Shown here: in pieces, positions 23,301 through 34,068 of the stretch
Layout: each line of letters opens with the position of its first letter
How positions within the stretch are numbered: position 1 is the stretch's first letter
From: Acephala macrosclerotiorum
Lineage: Eukaryota; Ascomycota; Leotiomycetes; Helotiales; Mollisiaceae
Reading direction: 5' to 3'
Assembly (NCBI GenBank): GCA_014904845.1
Contig: MU119247.1
Span: 241,336-305,335, forward strand
Length of the DNA stretch: 64,000 nucleotides
The notes under the pieces: generated by a model
Told to the model about the DNA's origin: nothing
The model's database searches: none
What the model saw: the letters and a program-made list of their open reading frames with translations, nothing else
Program-made: the position numbers and the translations under genes

Positions 23301-23690
23301 AGGAAATTCCGCTCAGCCTCTCTTTATCTAGTCCGCAAAATTCATGGATCCCACCTAGGTCAATTATAGCATGACGTATAGCAGGCTCCTCATTAGCGGC
23401 CCGAAGGAGATAGAGAGACGAAAATTCCGATTGAAAGCATTTGGCGGTCCGTTCACAAAAGAACGCAAATGCACGCCGCTCCTTTTCGTTGCCTTGAAAG
23501 GGGACAAGGCCCACACTGAGATTTTGTGGTGGAGGCACATAAAATCATATCTTCGGCAGCAAGGAACTAGGCGCTATGGCTTTGGGGGTTTGGTAGCCCT
23601 CGCAAGTGCGAGCTGCAGATGTGCATCTTGTGCAAGATGGTGTCCTTCATCGCATTTGACACGGCAGGCTCTAGACATCTGCATCAGCTC
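20388..23690 (-). pseudogene. Zn2Cys6 transcription factor pseudogene split by a DNA transposon
   Basis: Reading on the minus strand: RVKCDE, then after a missing C the zinc cluster continues in another frame as PSCTRCTSAARTCEGY. Next come VGLVPFQGNEKERRAF, PAIRHAIIDLGGIHEF and FLLSCILFACFESLRGH, and then LFTRLDNQM. A 1.4-kb transposon interrupts the gene at 21441-22844. Past it, degraded linker sequence contains RDQFQREFNTIVTLAEALV, and the conserved C-terminus LGILSPLLLTSIRRRDPIIRRRA with GIWDSRLAATVAGHVI ends at 20388. Block order and wording match the intact regulator at 52680-54544, so the two belong to the same subfamily. The 1-nt deletion in the zinc cluster, stops and frame changes between blocks, and the insertion all make it non-functional. 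Confidence 0.8.
21441..22844. mobile_element. DNA transposon, 1404 bp, about 49-bp terminal inverted repeats, 6-bp target duplication
   Basis: The left end CTCTCCACCGGAGAAAAAAC continues for about 49 bp as an inverted copy of the right end; the only two differences seen are C/T transitions. GACTGC precedes the left end (21435-21440) and follows the right end (22845-22850), which fits a 6-bp target duplication. The interior is very A+T-rich and full of stops in all frames, as expected after heavy RIP, so no transposase family could be recognised. It interrupts a Zn2Cys6 regulator pseudogene. Confidence 0.82.
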
Positions 23691-24617
23691 AAATAATACA
23701 TTATTTTAAATTTCAAATTACAACTCAGTCATCAGAAAGAGCTTTCGGCAAATCCTCCGGCGGGAGATCTTAATACTAACTTGCATGTCAGACATCCAGT
23801 CCTAACTTTGGATGTTGATGATCGAGTTCTCTTTTCCGTACGCCAATCATTCATATCCTCTGGCTTCTAATAAGGCCGCAATCAAATCATGTGTCATCGA
23901 AGGACGAGATAGAGATATACAGGAGAGGTGCTCAGACAGTACGTGCGAATAAAGGATGGGGGGCGATTCAACGTGGCGTCAAAAACGCTAAGGCGCTAGG
24001 AACCACTCCGACATTATCGCCGCCCTATCAGCACTCTAGACTGTAAGAGAAGGACGTCCAAAGGAGCACGGGGAGAGTACCCAAATGCTCTCTCCCTTCT
24101 TAGCTATTTGTATGAGTGTCCCCTACGAAATTCTAGTAGTTTATTGTTTAGAGGGTCGAGCTTGAGACCGACCGCGGTGCTAGAGTTGTGGCTAGCATGG
24201 CCGCAAACAGAGCCAGCCATCACGACAACGCAAGACCACGCCCGAAGGTGTTCTCAGAAAGTTGGTCTAGGGCTTATCACCTTTGTAATGTAAAATACGC
24301 GTGCTAGCGAATTATAGATCCTAGCTAAGCAGTAGCATCACTGCTGATTGGTGGGGTATGAAAGCCGACGAGCTTGGATAGAACTAATTTCTCGTTTCGT
24401 CTTCGACATGGATCGTTTCTTGATTCTGGTAATGCTGTGTAACACAGCACTGCATGTTGCTTCAATACCCCGCATTTCGATGTGCTGACCATCCTTCTTC
24501 TCTATCTGCTTATCTGACTTAGTTTAACCTCTATTCGTGGTGCTCGTTGTCTTAAATGATCTTCTTTTTCTGTTTGTTTAAGTAACGACAGATCCATCCA
24601 ATTCTCCTACCGCTATC
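23691..24617. other. Intergenic; promoter of the two-repeat hypothetical gene
   Basis: No gene was seen. A perfect inverted repeat, tgctgtg-taa-cacagca, lies at about 24432-24448, some 170 bp upstream of the next start codon, and could be a regulator site. The last 70 bp are pyrimidine-rich. Confidence 0.4.
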
Positions 24618-25655
24618 ATGACAACTTTAGCAGATGTTGTGGCCCTGGTGGCCTCGATGAAGAGTCTGGACGTTGGCCCCACTCCAGATCCTTCCAACCC
24701 GAACAGCGAGTCGACTAAGGCGAAGACCAAGACTACTGGTTCTCGGCCCAAACCCAAACCGCAGCCTGCCAAAACAAATTCGATCAATGTCCCGAAAGGG
24801 CCTTCAGGAGCCCAATCGTCAAAGTCCCAACCGCCGAATTCTCAAGCGGAGCGTCCAACAGCCTACCCGGTATATCCTCCTTTAGGACCTCTACCCCAGA
24901 TCATCGATAAAGCAGATGCGGGAAAGACATATCAATTTCAGGCGAGAGCTGAGCCTGGAGCTGTTCCTGCGTCGCCCAAAAAGACTAGGAGAAGTCCACG
25001 AAACCGTACCAAGAGATCGAACTTGGCTCCCATTGCAACTCAGGTTCCCTTGTCGAGCCAGCAGCTATCGAGTCCAGTATTGTCCAGACGCCAAGCAACA
25101 TCGCCGCTCCAGGAATTACCTGAGAAAGTCCCTCAACCGACCTTCAAATACGTCGTTCAAGCTTCAACAGGCTCGGAAAGTTCAGAGGGTATCGTCGGAG
25201 TGTATAGCGAGCTTGAGAGAGCGAATGAATGTGCGAGAGAATGTGTTGAGAGTTGGGGAGTTGGGAAGAGCGAGATTGTAGATATCCAGAGCAGTTTTGG
25301 GTGCAGAGCCAGAGCAACGAGGAGGAGCTGGCAGGGTGGGATGAGTGAGATTAGAGTTGGTGGGGCGTGGGTTAAAGTCTTTCCCAAGAAATTCATTGCC
25401 TCGGAAGAAGGGGATAAGAAAATGTACCTGGCAGTTGATAGCAGTGGTGGGTTGTTCGTTATTGGTACTTTTGCTGAAAAAGAACTGGCATGGGAAGCAT
25501 GTAAGAAATATCGAGATCAGTTGGCGTATTGCTCTGAGCTTGAAGGGAAGGAGCAATACTTTGATGGGGAGGGGATGTTCCATTCGAAGGGAAAGATTTG
25601 TGGTAGGAGCCATCATTGGTTCGTGGTGGAGTATCCCTTGGATGGGAAAGACTAG
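24618..25655 (+). CDS. Hypothetical protein with disordered N-terminus and two related C-terminal modules
   Basis: A single-exon gene for 345 residues; I do not recognise the family. Residues 1 to about 175 are low complexity, rich in Pro, Ser, Lys and Gln, with a basic patch (SPKKTRRSPRNRTKRS) that could be a nuclear localisation signal. The C-terminal part is ordered-looking and contains two similar units: FKYVVQASTG followed by GIVGVYSELERANECARECV, and KMYLAVDSSGGLFVIGTF followed by AEKELAWEACKKYRDQLAYC. Each has the pattern strand, small loop, G-V/T-F/Y, then an acidic alpha-helix with regularly spaced alanines. That suggests an internal duplication of an alpha/beta module. The start is preceded by a C-rich leader. 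No partner gene lies nearby. The frame is intact. Confidence 0.7.
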   Translation: MTTLADVVALVASMKSLDVGPTPDPSNPNSESTKAKTKTTGSRPKPKPQPAKTNSINVPKGPSGAQSSKSQPPNSQAERPTAYPVYPPLGPLPQIIDKADAGKTYQFQARAEPGAVPASPKKTRRSPRNRTKRSNLAPIATQVPLSSQQLSSPVLSRRQATSPLQELPEKVPQPTFKYVVQASTGSESSEGIVGVYSELERANECARECVESWGVGKSEIVDIQSSFGCRARATRRSWQGGMSEIRVGGAWVKVFPKKFIASEEGDKKMYLAVDSSGGLFVIGTFAEKELAWEACKKYRDQLAYCSELEGKEQYFDGEGMFHSKGKICGRSHHWFVVEYPLDGKD

Positions 25656-26277
25656 AGTTGTAAAGGGCCTGCTATCTCTTCATAGCTTGTCGCTATGTCA
25701 TCTTGTAGGTGCCGCTGTTTCATTAGTTTTATCACCGCGTTAGGATTTGTCCATCTTTTTCCATTGTCAGTTAACTCTTCATTTCCGCTGTCCAGCTATT
25801 TTTTGTCGTTTAACCACTTTGGCTAGCAATTAAATAATCCGGATACCGGATATTAATTCAAAATATATTTATAATTGAAAAGTTAAAAATAATAAATCTT
25901 TCAATTTAACGGAAAAAAGAGCCGAGGTTATATCCCCAATGATTTATCCCCTTCGTGGTAACGATAATTAGTCATTCTTTGTAAACGATCTGATGCATTT
26001 TTCGGGTCCAACAGCAACTGAAATCTCTTTCAACACCCTTTAGAACCTCGATAGTAATATATACCGGAAGCCGAAGTCCAAAATCCTTATATACATTGGA
26101 TCTCGTATTTACTTTTGCCTGTAAAGCATGGGAAATATTTACAAGTGAAAAACAATCCACGGTTACCAAACTCATTATCTCTTCCACAGCTGACTCAAGG
26201 AAAATCCCAATCCTTGCCACATTGTCCTCGTTGTCACAAGACTTGAGTACAAGAGACTTCCCGATGCTAACCAGTAC
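25656..26277. other. Intergenic, convergent 3' ends
   Basis: This lies between the 3' ends of the hypothetical gene (plus) and the GH5 gene (minus). An A+T-rich patch at 25830-25950 could hold the polyadenylation signals of the upstream gene. No gene was seen. Confidence 0.4.
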
Positions 26278-27657
26278 TCAAGTGTACTGCAAGACGGATG
26301 GCATAACGCCCACATACTGGGTGCCAGATGGAGGCTCCATGGAGAATATGTATGATCTGTGCTTCTGTTAGCAACGGAATCTCAAGAGCTAAAGAACGGA
26401 GTCTTACCCCCACCATGGCCCACCACCCCAAAGCAGCCATCCTCTCCAAACGTCATTATTCGTCTTCATATAGCTCAACATATTCTCAATTGCGCTGAGG
26501 CAGATACTGTTCGATCCGGCAGCTGTCTCTCCCAGTATGCAATTCTTCTTGTTGCTCCTGCACCAAGCTGTGGCAGCGGCAAGCCTCTCAGAACCAATGG
26601 TGGTGCTCACGCATGTTGCTGAAGTTCCAGATCCATCACTGTCGAGATATTGGTGCATCTCATAAATGATGTTGTTGTTGGGATCGGTCAATCCAGCCAT
26701 AGCTGTGCTCGTACCAGAGGATACCCATGTCCAGGCACCTGTATAGGAGTTACCTTCGACGAAGATGGTTTGTGCAGTAGCTCCTGCTGCACGAATTCCG
26801 GTAATGGCTGCTTGGTTTAAATTGGCAACAAGGGTGTTGTCCATGTCATGATATTCATTATTGGTGTCGAAAATGACGTGGGAGTTTGACTTGAATTGGG
26901 TAGCGACTGTCTTCCAGAATGTACCGAAGCCGGATGTGTCTGTGATAATATTCCCATAATACCGTCCTGAAAGTTGATTTAGCCGAGATTCTATCTTGAT
27001 GGGGCAGGGCAGGTATACCAAAATTTTGGGCACAGATGGCTGCGTAGCCGCCTCTGCTGAGGATTAGTACTTGAGAAATCAATGTGGCTATCGCAGAAAA
27101 CGCTAAACTCACTTGTTGGTGATGTGGTTGACAAGCTAAACTTCGTTAGCAGCGAACTCATCGCAAAGTTTTAATGAGTGAACAAACTTACCGTTTCCAT
27201 GTCAGCAAGATATGCCGCGTTCACACTACCAGTGAGTGTGTTTGGGACCAAACGCTCCCTGCTCTTTTTAGTAGAGTCCAGAATGGATATATTGAGAAAT
27301 TCATCTCACATGAGGAAGGGGATCCGGAAAATGTTGAATCCTTTGCCGATCAGAGTCTAGACCCTAAGTTAGATCTCGTCTCTCTTTGCTAATCTCTTAA
27401 CTTACATCGACACTTGACGTGAGCGGCCATGTATAATCTGTGCCTTTAGTCCCAGGCAAGTTGCCAGATCCGAACTCAGCACCAGATTCATTGACACCAG
27501 CAAACCAGAAATTGGATCTCTTTTTGTTGGTGCTGACATCTCGCTCATTGGGAGCCGGATCTGAGTTCGCTGCAGGCGTTGCGAAAGCACCCGACAGGGT
27601 GATCGCACCCAGAAGAAGAGAACAAAACTGCATCTTGGCAAAATTGATTCTTACCAA
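26278..27657 (-). CDS. Secreted endo-1,4-beta-glucanase, GH5
   Basis: Seven exons (27406-27657, 27310-27356, 27192-27258, 27113-27135, 27019-27053, 26408-26966, 26278-26356) give 353 residues. A signal peptide ([18 protein letters not shown], or a version 8 residues longer) precedes a short linker and the GH5 cellulase core: [47 protein letters not shown], then the acid/base glutamate in [23 protein letters not shown] and the nucleophile glutamate in ILGETAAG. It ends with WGGGPWWG and [13 protein letters not shown]. The enzyme cleaves internal beta-1,4-glucan bonds outside the cell. There is no cellulose-binding module. The exons of 23 and 35 nt are small, but the joined frame matches the family throughout. 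It lies 680 bp downstream of a GH27 gene on the same strand. Confidence 0.92.
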
Positions 27658-28336
27658 AGAATGGTGAGAGGAGAGATGAATAGAAAGTGCGGGAATTTAT
27701 GGTTAATTCAGAGTCTATATACTGACATATTCTACATGGGCCAGAAACACGAGACCTCCTTTCCATCTCATCTTTTCGCAGGAACATCTAGCGTTAGTTT
27801 TAAACTTCGGAACACCTCCTCCCGCGTGTCCATTTCTTCGCTTTGACTTGATTAAAAAGGGGAGCCTCATGTGAGCTGGCGTTTGAGGCTTGGCAGATGT
27901 GCTCCTGACCAAAAGAATTTCATTCATGAGCCCCACTCTCGATCTAGCTTACCCTGGGCATGTTCCGGCTCGTGCTCCTTGTCAGCAAAGTTGTCTGATA
28001 TTGAAACCGGCCAATAGCAAATTTCTCCATCTGCTCGGTACTCGGTAGCCGAACCCCTGAATAGCGGGGTAGCCAAGACATGACAGCTCGTGAGATGTAA
28101 ATTGGAAGGAGCGGAATCGGGTGGGCAATTCGGGGACATCCATGCAGCACTTCCCAGATAATTTATTGGTCCATCTATTTCCATGCAATCCACCCGTTTC
28201 GTGATGTAGCTACCAATGTTTAAACTTTAGGAACTTCTGAATAGAGCATCTATGCCTTGCGGCCCTTGCCACGACTTACGCATCGACCCGTGAGACTCAA
28301 TATCTCCCTTAACACGGTTTTCTCTGACAACATTCT
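27658..28336. other. Intergenic between GH27 and GH5; GH5 promoter
   Basis: This holds the GH27 3' flank and the GH5 upstream region. No gene or clear regulator motif was seen. An mRNA leader probably starts within the last 150 bp before 27657. Confidence 0.4.
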
Positions 28337-29773
28337 CTAGTTCTCATGTTGAGCGCACTTATTCCCCACGATGTATCCCGCCGTATCATGACTACCTACC
28401 ACCGTCTCGATCCCACGTTGAACACAGCCCAATCTCTTTCCAGACCAGATGTCTATGACCTCAAATGCGTTGGATCCATTCTCCAGATCTGGGACCTCGC
28501 TCCAAACAATCTCTCTTAGCGTTTCTGTGCCCAGAGTGTTCAAAGCCAGCACCAATGTCCCATGCGTGCTCTTTCCACTCCAGTATTCCGCTGGGTTGGT
28601 GGCGTTGAAAGTCCAGTCTGGATTGGTACCCCACTTGTAGGGCGTTGCTGGCCCACCATGAAGTGTATCTTGATGAAACGAAAGCAAATATTCATTCTCA
28701 AGAATATCAACATGGGTAGCCGGCAGGACATCGAGTGCAGTTCCTATGATCAAAGGACTCTTCATCGCAGCCCAGAATGCAAAATGGGATCTGGTTTCGG
28801 CCAAGGTGAGGTTTCCATTTCCGACTTCGAGCATGTCCATATCGTTGTGGCCCCAGAAGTTAACGTTGTTTAAGAGGAAGGAGTTCTCATTGAGAATCTC
28901 TGCGATGCGAGCCCACCATGGGTTGATGTCGCCAGAAATTCTCCAAGAGTTCCCTGTCTTGTTTCCCCAGACTAGGACATCTGCTTGGCCCCACTCGCAT
29001 AGGCTGTATAGAATTGTCCTGTTCTGCGCAAGTAAAGCATCGCGCATAATACCATATCGGTGTGCAGTGTTGCTTGTTCCCCAATCATAGCCAGCAGGAG
29101 GGTCGCTGCTTGACTTCGCGCAAGTTCCATTGATGTAAGGTCCATACGTCTGCCATTGGTCAGGCACGCAAGCCGTGTATTGATCGGTCCAATTCGAAGG
29201 TACGTAGCAGTTGTCATATTTGAAATAGTCGATTCCCCAAACTGCAAAGGTGCTGGCATCGAGATACTCGTGGCCAATTTGAGCCGGATAACCACCACAA
29301 GTCTCAGTGCCAGCGCTACCATATATTCCGACCTTCAAACCAAGGTCATGGATGGCGTCTGCCACACCTTTGATGCCCGATGGAAACTTCTCGGGATCAG
29401 GAATAATTTGCCCTGTCGCGTTGTCGCGTCCGGACTTGACAGCCCAACAATCGTCGACTACATGGAAATCAGCAAATGATTGGATTGGGCAGATGAACTT
29501 GGCTCACTGTTCACGTATTCATAGCCGGAGTCCTGCAACCCGAGACTCACTATCAGATTGGCTACTGTCACGATCTTGGTCTCATTGATGTCGCACCCGA
29601 AAGCATTCCACGAATTCCAACCCAGGGCTGGAAGCTTACCCTACATCCGATCACAATGAGCATCATGTTGTTGTTGGGCCAGAGATGAGACGTACCACAC
29701 CATCTTTCTGCACCAATGCTTGGACTGGAGCGAAATTGATAATGCTAGCAAATAAGACAGAATGATATATCAT
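28337..29773 (-). CDS. Secreted alpha-galactosidase, GH27
   Basis: Three exons (29696-29773, 29508-29640, 28337-29457) encode 443 residues. A short signal peptide ([19 protein letters not shown]) leads into the GH27 fold: [53 protein letters not shown], then the catalytic nucleophile aspartate in [19 protein letters not shown], and the acid/base aspartate in [12 protein letters not shown]. The C-terminal beta domain carries [15 protein letters not shown], and several N-glycosylation sequons are present. It releases alpha-1,6-galactose from galactomannans and raffinose-type sugars outside the cell. It lies in tandem with the GH5 endoglucanase, a sensible pair for plant hemicellulose breakdown. 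The frame is intact. Confidence 0.93.
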
Positions 29774-31943
29774 GTTGCACCTTGACACGGACCGGTCCAG
29801 AGTATATTTTCGAGTGGTTAATTGACTCAATTCGAACTCGCAGGAAACTCGAGGACTCAAAACCGAAAGCGATGCGAGAACAAAAAGTACCTTCGCTAGT
29901 CAACCCTGTTCCCCTAGCACAGCCAGCCCTCAACCATTGGAGCCGGACAATGGGAACTATTTAGCAGATCATGACATCTCGGGATGAAGAAGCTACTCTG
30001 GAACTCGACGATGTCCACTTCTCGTTTATGAACCCCTGGCACAACCGAGGGGCCTTCCCTATCCTGGCTCGGAAGACATCACTCCGCTTCTTCCTTCCCT
30101 CACTCGACAAGTGTTCTAATATCAAGTGCTATGAAAAGCCTCTGATAGTATGATATCAACCTCGCAGACTTCCTTCCGCTCCCGGAATTATATTTTCGCA
30201 CTCTTCCACGGATTAATCGGGCCTCGGTCGACCAGATCCATGAGGACCGTCGGGTCCACGGACCGCAGAGAAGTTTTCTTGGTTCATTTATTGATACGCA
30301 TTTCACGCTATTAAGATATGAGTCCCGCAATTCGCGATATAGCTCCCGTAAAGCATAAAGTGCCTTCAAGGTTGTCTCAAAGTCCCTTGTTCGTAGCTGG
30401 CGTCCATTCTGCTTTCATTTGGATGAACAAAAAGAGGGTGACTGATTATTGGTAATTTTTATATTCTTGCTCCATCTAATGTGGCCATAGGGCATTGAAA
30501 ACCCTCGATTAGCCCCCCTTCAAGCTGAATTCATCCAGGTCTTAATGCTAGCCGACTGAGTAGTACTTTCACTTGACCATTGTTGCATTTCTAATATATT
30601 GTTGAATAGTGCTTTTTGGGGCGTGCTTTTCAAACGATTTTGAGATTTCAAACCGTGGTAGAATGGGAGACTGTATCACATGAGCGAGAGCGTTATCACA
30701 TATACTTCTTGGGGCCATCTACATCTTGTATGAGAAGAGAAATTGATTCATGTTATCGGGTTCAGGGGTATGATTCGCTCAAAGATTGCTACCGCTGAGG
30801 TACAAACGTCTCATTCTACATCTTCGCTCCGTATATCCCCAAGTTGTCCTGCATTACCTTGTCCGAGAACGCAAAGAGATAGTCATCATGCTCTTCACCT
30901 GCATGTACCGAAAACACGTATCAACTAAGAACAGCAAATGTATCTTCATGGCGCCAAGAAAGTTCATGCCTCACGCCTTGGATGACTCCACGTTGATAGT
31001 TCCACTCTTAGCATGAACTTGATAAATCCTATTGGCAGTATCCTGAAGAGGTGTTGTCCACTTTACCGTCAGAAATTTCTAAGCAGAAGCACTGAGGATA
31101 GAATTTACCCCCTTTAAGTCAGGAAGATCATACTCAAGCATAGCGCGGCGCTTCCGCGAGCGGCAAATAGCGCATGCCCATGACAGAGAGCGTTTCCTCC
31201 ATCGAGTAGGAGTTGATGTGCTGACAAGATGTTATCCAGAGTATGAGGAATTTTTCGTGGTCCAGGAGTAATCCGGGAAGGAACCATGAAACGTGCTCTC
31301 CACTCAGACCCTCCCTTGTTTCTCTTTTCTGCTCCGTAACACATTTAGATGCAGTCCGAAATTTAAAATTACTCACCTTCGAAGCTATTCTAATATCGTG
31401 GCTAGGAAGATTTCTAACGGTCGCGAGTCGATATTCGAAGAAGTTCCTTAAATAGAACGTAATTCAAATGTATTGCCTGTGATTCGTTACCATTTTCATG
31501 TTTGAATCTCAATTTCCTCTGCGCCATGACCTGTTCGTTGCGAGGACCGCCCCTTTATTTTACCCCGCTCCCCTTTTCAGACAATGATGCTGCCCATCGT
31601 TTATTTCGCCTAGGCGCACAGCCACTGTGGGGAAAGAACAAGCCTTGGCTTCAGCAACTCTACCCTGAACAAATGGCGATCAATCGCTAACTCGATAGCC
31701 CAACCTACCTCAATCGGGCAGGATACTGTGCATGAAGTAAGTTGGTGAGTCGCAAAGAAATTTCCAAAGGCAATTTTACTTTACTATCAACGAACACAAA
31801 TGATTTAATTTCCGACTAAGCGTCACCTCGTGGGTATGAGGCAAGCCACACGCCATCTACCCATCCATCTATTCTTTGTTTCCCACGTCTCTTGTTTCGG
31901 CCACCAGCAGCCCCCAGCCATTTGAATTGCTGCCCTGAATACC
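29774..31943. other. Long intergenic stretch, no gene recognised
   Basis: This starts with the GH27 promoter. Frames over 60 codons occur on both strands without motifs, domains or intron signals. One minus-strand piece (about 31120-31340, PGPRKIPHTLDNILSAHQLL) looks mildly coding but could not be extended into a gene. Confidence 0.4.
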
Positions 31944-32567
31944 TCATTGAAATTGTCGTCCATCCTCAGCATGCTCATTCTTGATAGCAACCTCGGAGCC
32001 TCGAGGCACACCATTTTTCTTGAAATACCGGAAATCCATGATCGAAACAACAGCTGTCCGTGCGGCGACGGTACTACATAAGAATGTCAATCACCATATT
32101 CTCCAATCATCTTTGTAGGATTGTAAAACTCGTACCTTAGCACACCAGCTACTGCGCACACAACCCAACTTATCGTACAATTTGCTCCAACACAGGAGTT
32201 CAAGTTGGATTGAATCATCAAGAACACAACTGCAGCCCAGAAAACCACCTCTAAGGAGTTCAGGATCATGCAAGCCTTCAAGCTGTGCCATTTTCGGAAT
32301 TTAGAGGAATGTTCGGTGATGACTTGGTAGAGAATGATGATGAGAGATTTCGCGCCCTAAATTATTATAGCGTTAGTCAGGTAGGAAAGAGAGGAGGATG
32401 GATGGAATTACCATGCCCAATGCCATGGTATTTGCTCTGCTACGTGGGGCACCAGATGGTGCTTTGACGATGAGGAGACGAACGACTGAGCCGCCGATGG
32501 CTGCCAGGACAAGCATGATCTGGAGCATGTGCACTGCAAACATGTATCGGTTGCTGAAAACCCCCAT
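31944..32567 (-). CDS. Small four-helix integral membrane protein (MARVEL-like)
   Basis: Three exons (32412-32567, 32136-32356, 31944-32073) give 168 residues. Four hydrophobic helices are visible: MLQIMLVLAAIGGSVVRLL, a second over KSLIIILYQVI, a third over LNSLEVVFWAAVVFLMI and a fourth over SWVVCAVAGVLSTV. A short loop with a Cys pair (NSCVGANC) sits between the last two, and a hydrophilic tail begins MDFRYFKKNG. Size, topology and the Cys-pair loop match fungal MARVEL-like proteins, often found at the plasma membrane; the specific role is unknown. The start is chosen as MGVFSNRYMF because the first helix follows it directly. Exon phases agree across both introns. Confidence 0.78.
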
Positions 32568-33488
32568 TTTTCGAGAAAGTTGTATCAACTGAAGGAATCG
32601 TGAAGCGGTTTGTGAATGAAAGGCTGTCAATCACGGGCTGATTGAGAAGTGAAGAATTGGAATTGAGTTGAGATTGAGGATGACAGGTGTGACTGATATG
32701 AAGCATATTGCCTCTGGGAATAAGTTCTCTCTATATACAATACATTGCAGCACGACGACATCGACTTCGATGCCAACACTGCGCTGTATCGGTGTCTTCT
32801 GTAAATAGATCGCGTTCGTTCAATATTCGGACTCGCTCGGGCCAGACGCTCGCACTCGCATTCTTTCCCGAGTGGTTGCACACGAAGCATCAAAATGGTC
32901 TAGCCTGCGCTAAACCAACATTTAAGCATATTTTGAGCCTCGTTAGGGTTTCCCTAAGTATACTAAGAGAATACTAAGATGTGTGACGCGCACTACGAAC
33001 TTTACTTCAGATGGCTTGGACTCTTTTGGAACTTTTTCCTCATCGCTCTTATTCGCATCGCACTGTCAGTGGTGAGATGAATGCCAAGTTGAGACTTTGA
33101 GACGGAGTGATGGGCGATTTGGAGAAGAGATGCTGAACTCTTGCACCAGCTAGCGGATCTCTGATAACGTTTGAAGAATGTAAGTGTTTAGATGCCAGGC
33201 CTAGTCTTGACATGACACCGGCTCCCGAAAAGACATTTTGGATGAATGATACGATGAAGTTCGTTTCCGAAAGCAAATTGGGCAATACATTCTCGACTGT
33301 GCAGCGACAACCACCTGCCAAGTCGCGACCCTTTCAGTCTCGCTTGAGGGAATAGGGGCAACCCCTGCGATTGCTCTTGGCAACGAGGCCTGCTAACGAT
33401 GCTCGCATAACCTTATCTAACCCAAACCTCGTTACCGTGAATCGTGAGTAAACTTTACGACCGTGTACCTTGTTTGCGATCCTGTTCT
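32568..33488. other. Intergenic; promoter of the MARVEL-like gene
   Basis: No gene was seen. A TATA-like run (ctctctatatacaata) lies at about 32728. Short frames on the minus strand show no features. Confidence 0.4.
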
Positions 33489-34068
33489 CTACGAACAAAC
33501 AGATTCAAACTTGCTATTCTTGTAATTGATAAACGCCGGCGTGTTTCTCTCTCGCAGTCATGCCAAAGCTTGCATACCTGCCTCCGATCCCTTTCCTCCA
33601 AATAGTCAAGCCCCTTCTCCACACCCACTCCTCCAATGTTGTGAAATAGCTCTAATTGAAGATTGAGCCTCCCATCTTGTGAGCCGATGTTGTATCTCAG
33701 CGTTGTCATTGAACTTGGCAGCTTCTTGAGTGCCAATGAGGAGTTGACTTTCCTAAAGTCGAGCCATGGTAGTGTGTTGTGGAAGCGAGGGTTGGCTGCA
33801 GGCGAACATTATAGTCTGCGATGCGTTTAGATTTTTGGTGGAAGGATGGGACAGGTAGCGCCCTGTGGAGCAGGAGGCAGACTCTCCTCCTTCTGATATG
33901 TCTATCTCGGTCAGATAAGTTACTCCGCAGGGAAAGCGAAAAAGAGGATAGAAGAGATGTTCGCTCGTGGTTGAGCTCGACGGTGTTTGAGGTGTGGGCG
34001 AGTTGTACAGCTTCGAAAGCGTTGATGGTTGGATTTGCCTTGCGTGACGGGGTGATTTGCGGGGTCAA
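33489..34068 (-). CDS. Hypothetical small protein
   Basis: A proposed three-exon gene (33924-34068, 33578-33795, 33489-33518) for 130 residues. Exon 1 reads MTPQITPSRKANPTINAFEA and AVQLAHTSNTVELNHERTSL. With the intron 33796-33923 removed the frame continues in phase as TNPRFHNTLPWLDFRKVN, SSMTTLRYNIGSQDGRLN and LQLELFHNIGGVGVEKGLDY. The evenly polar/aromatic composition looks protein-like, and both introns use plausible GT...AG sites. The last 30-nt exon is the least certain. I do not recognise the family. Confidence 0.42.

Noticed and set aside
31120..31344. Minus-strand frame with IPHTLDNILSAHQLLLDGGN
   Set aside because: Could not be extended and resembles nothing I can name.
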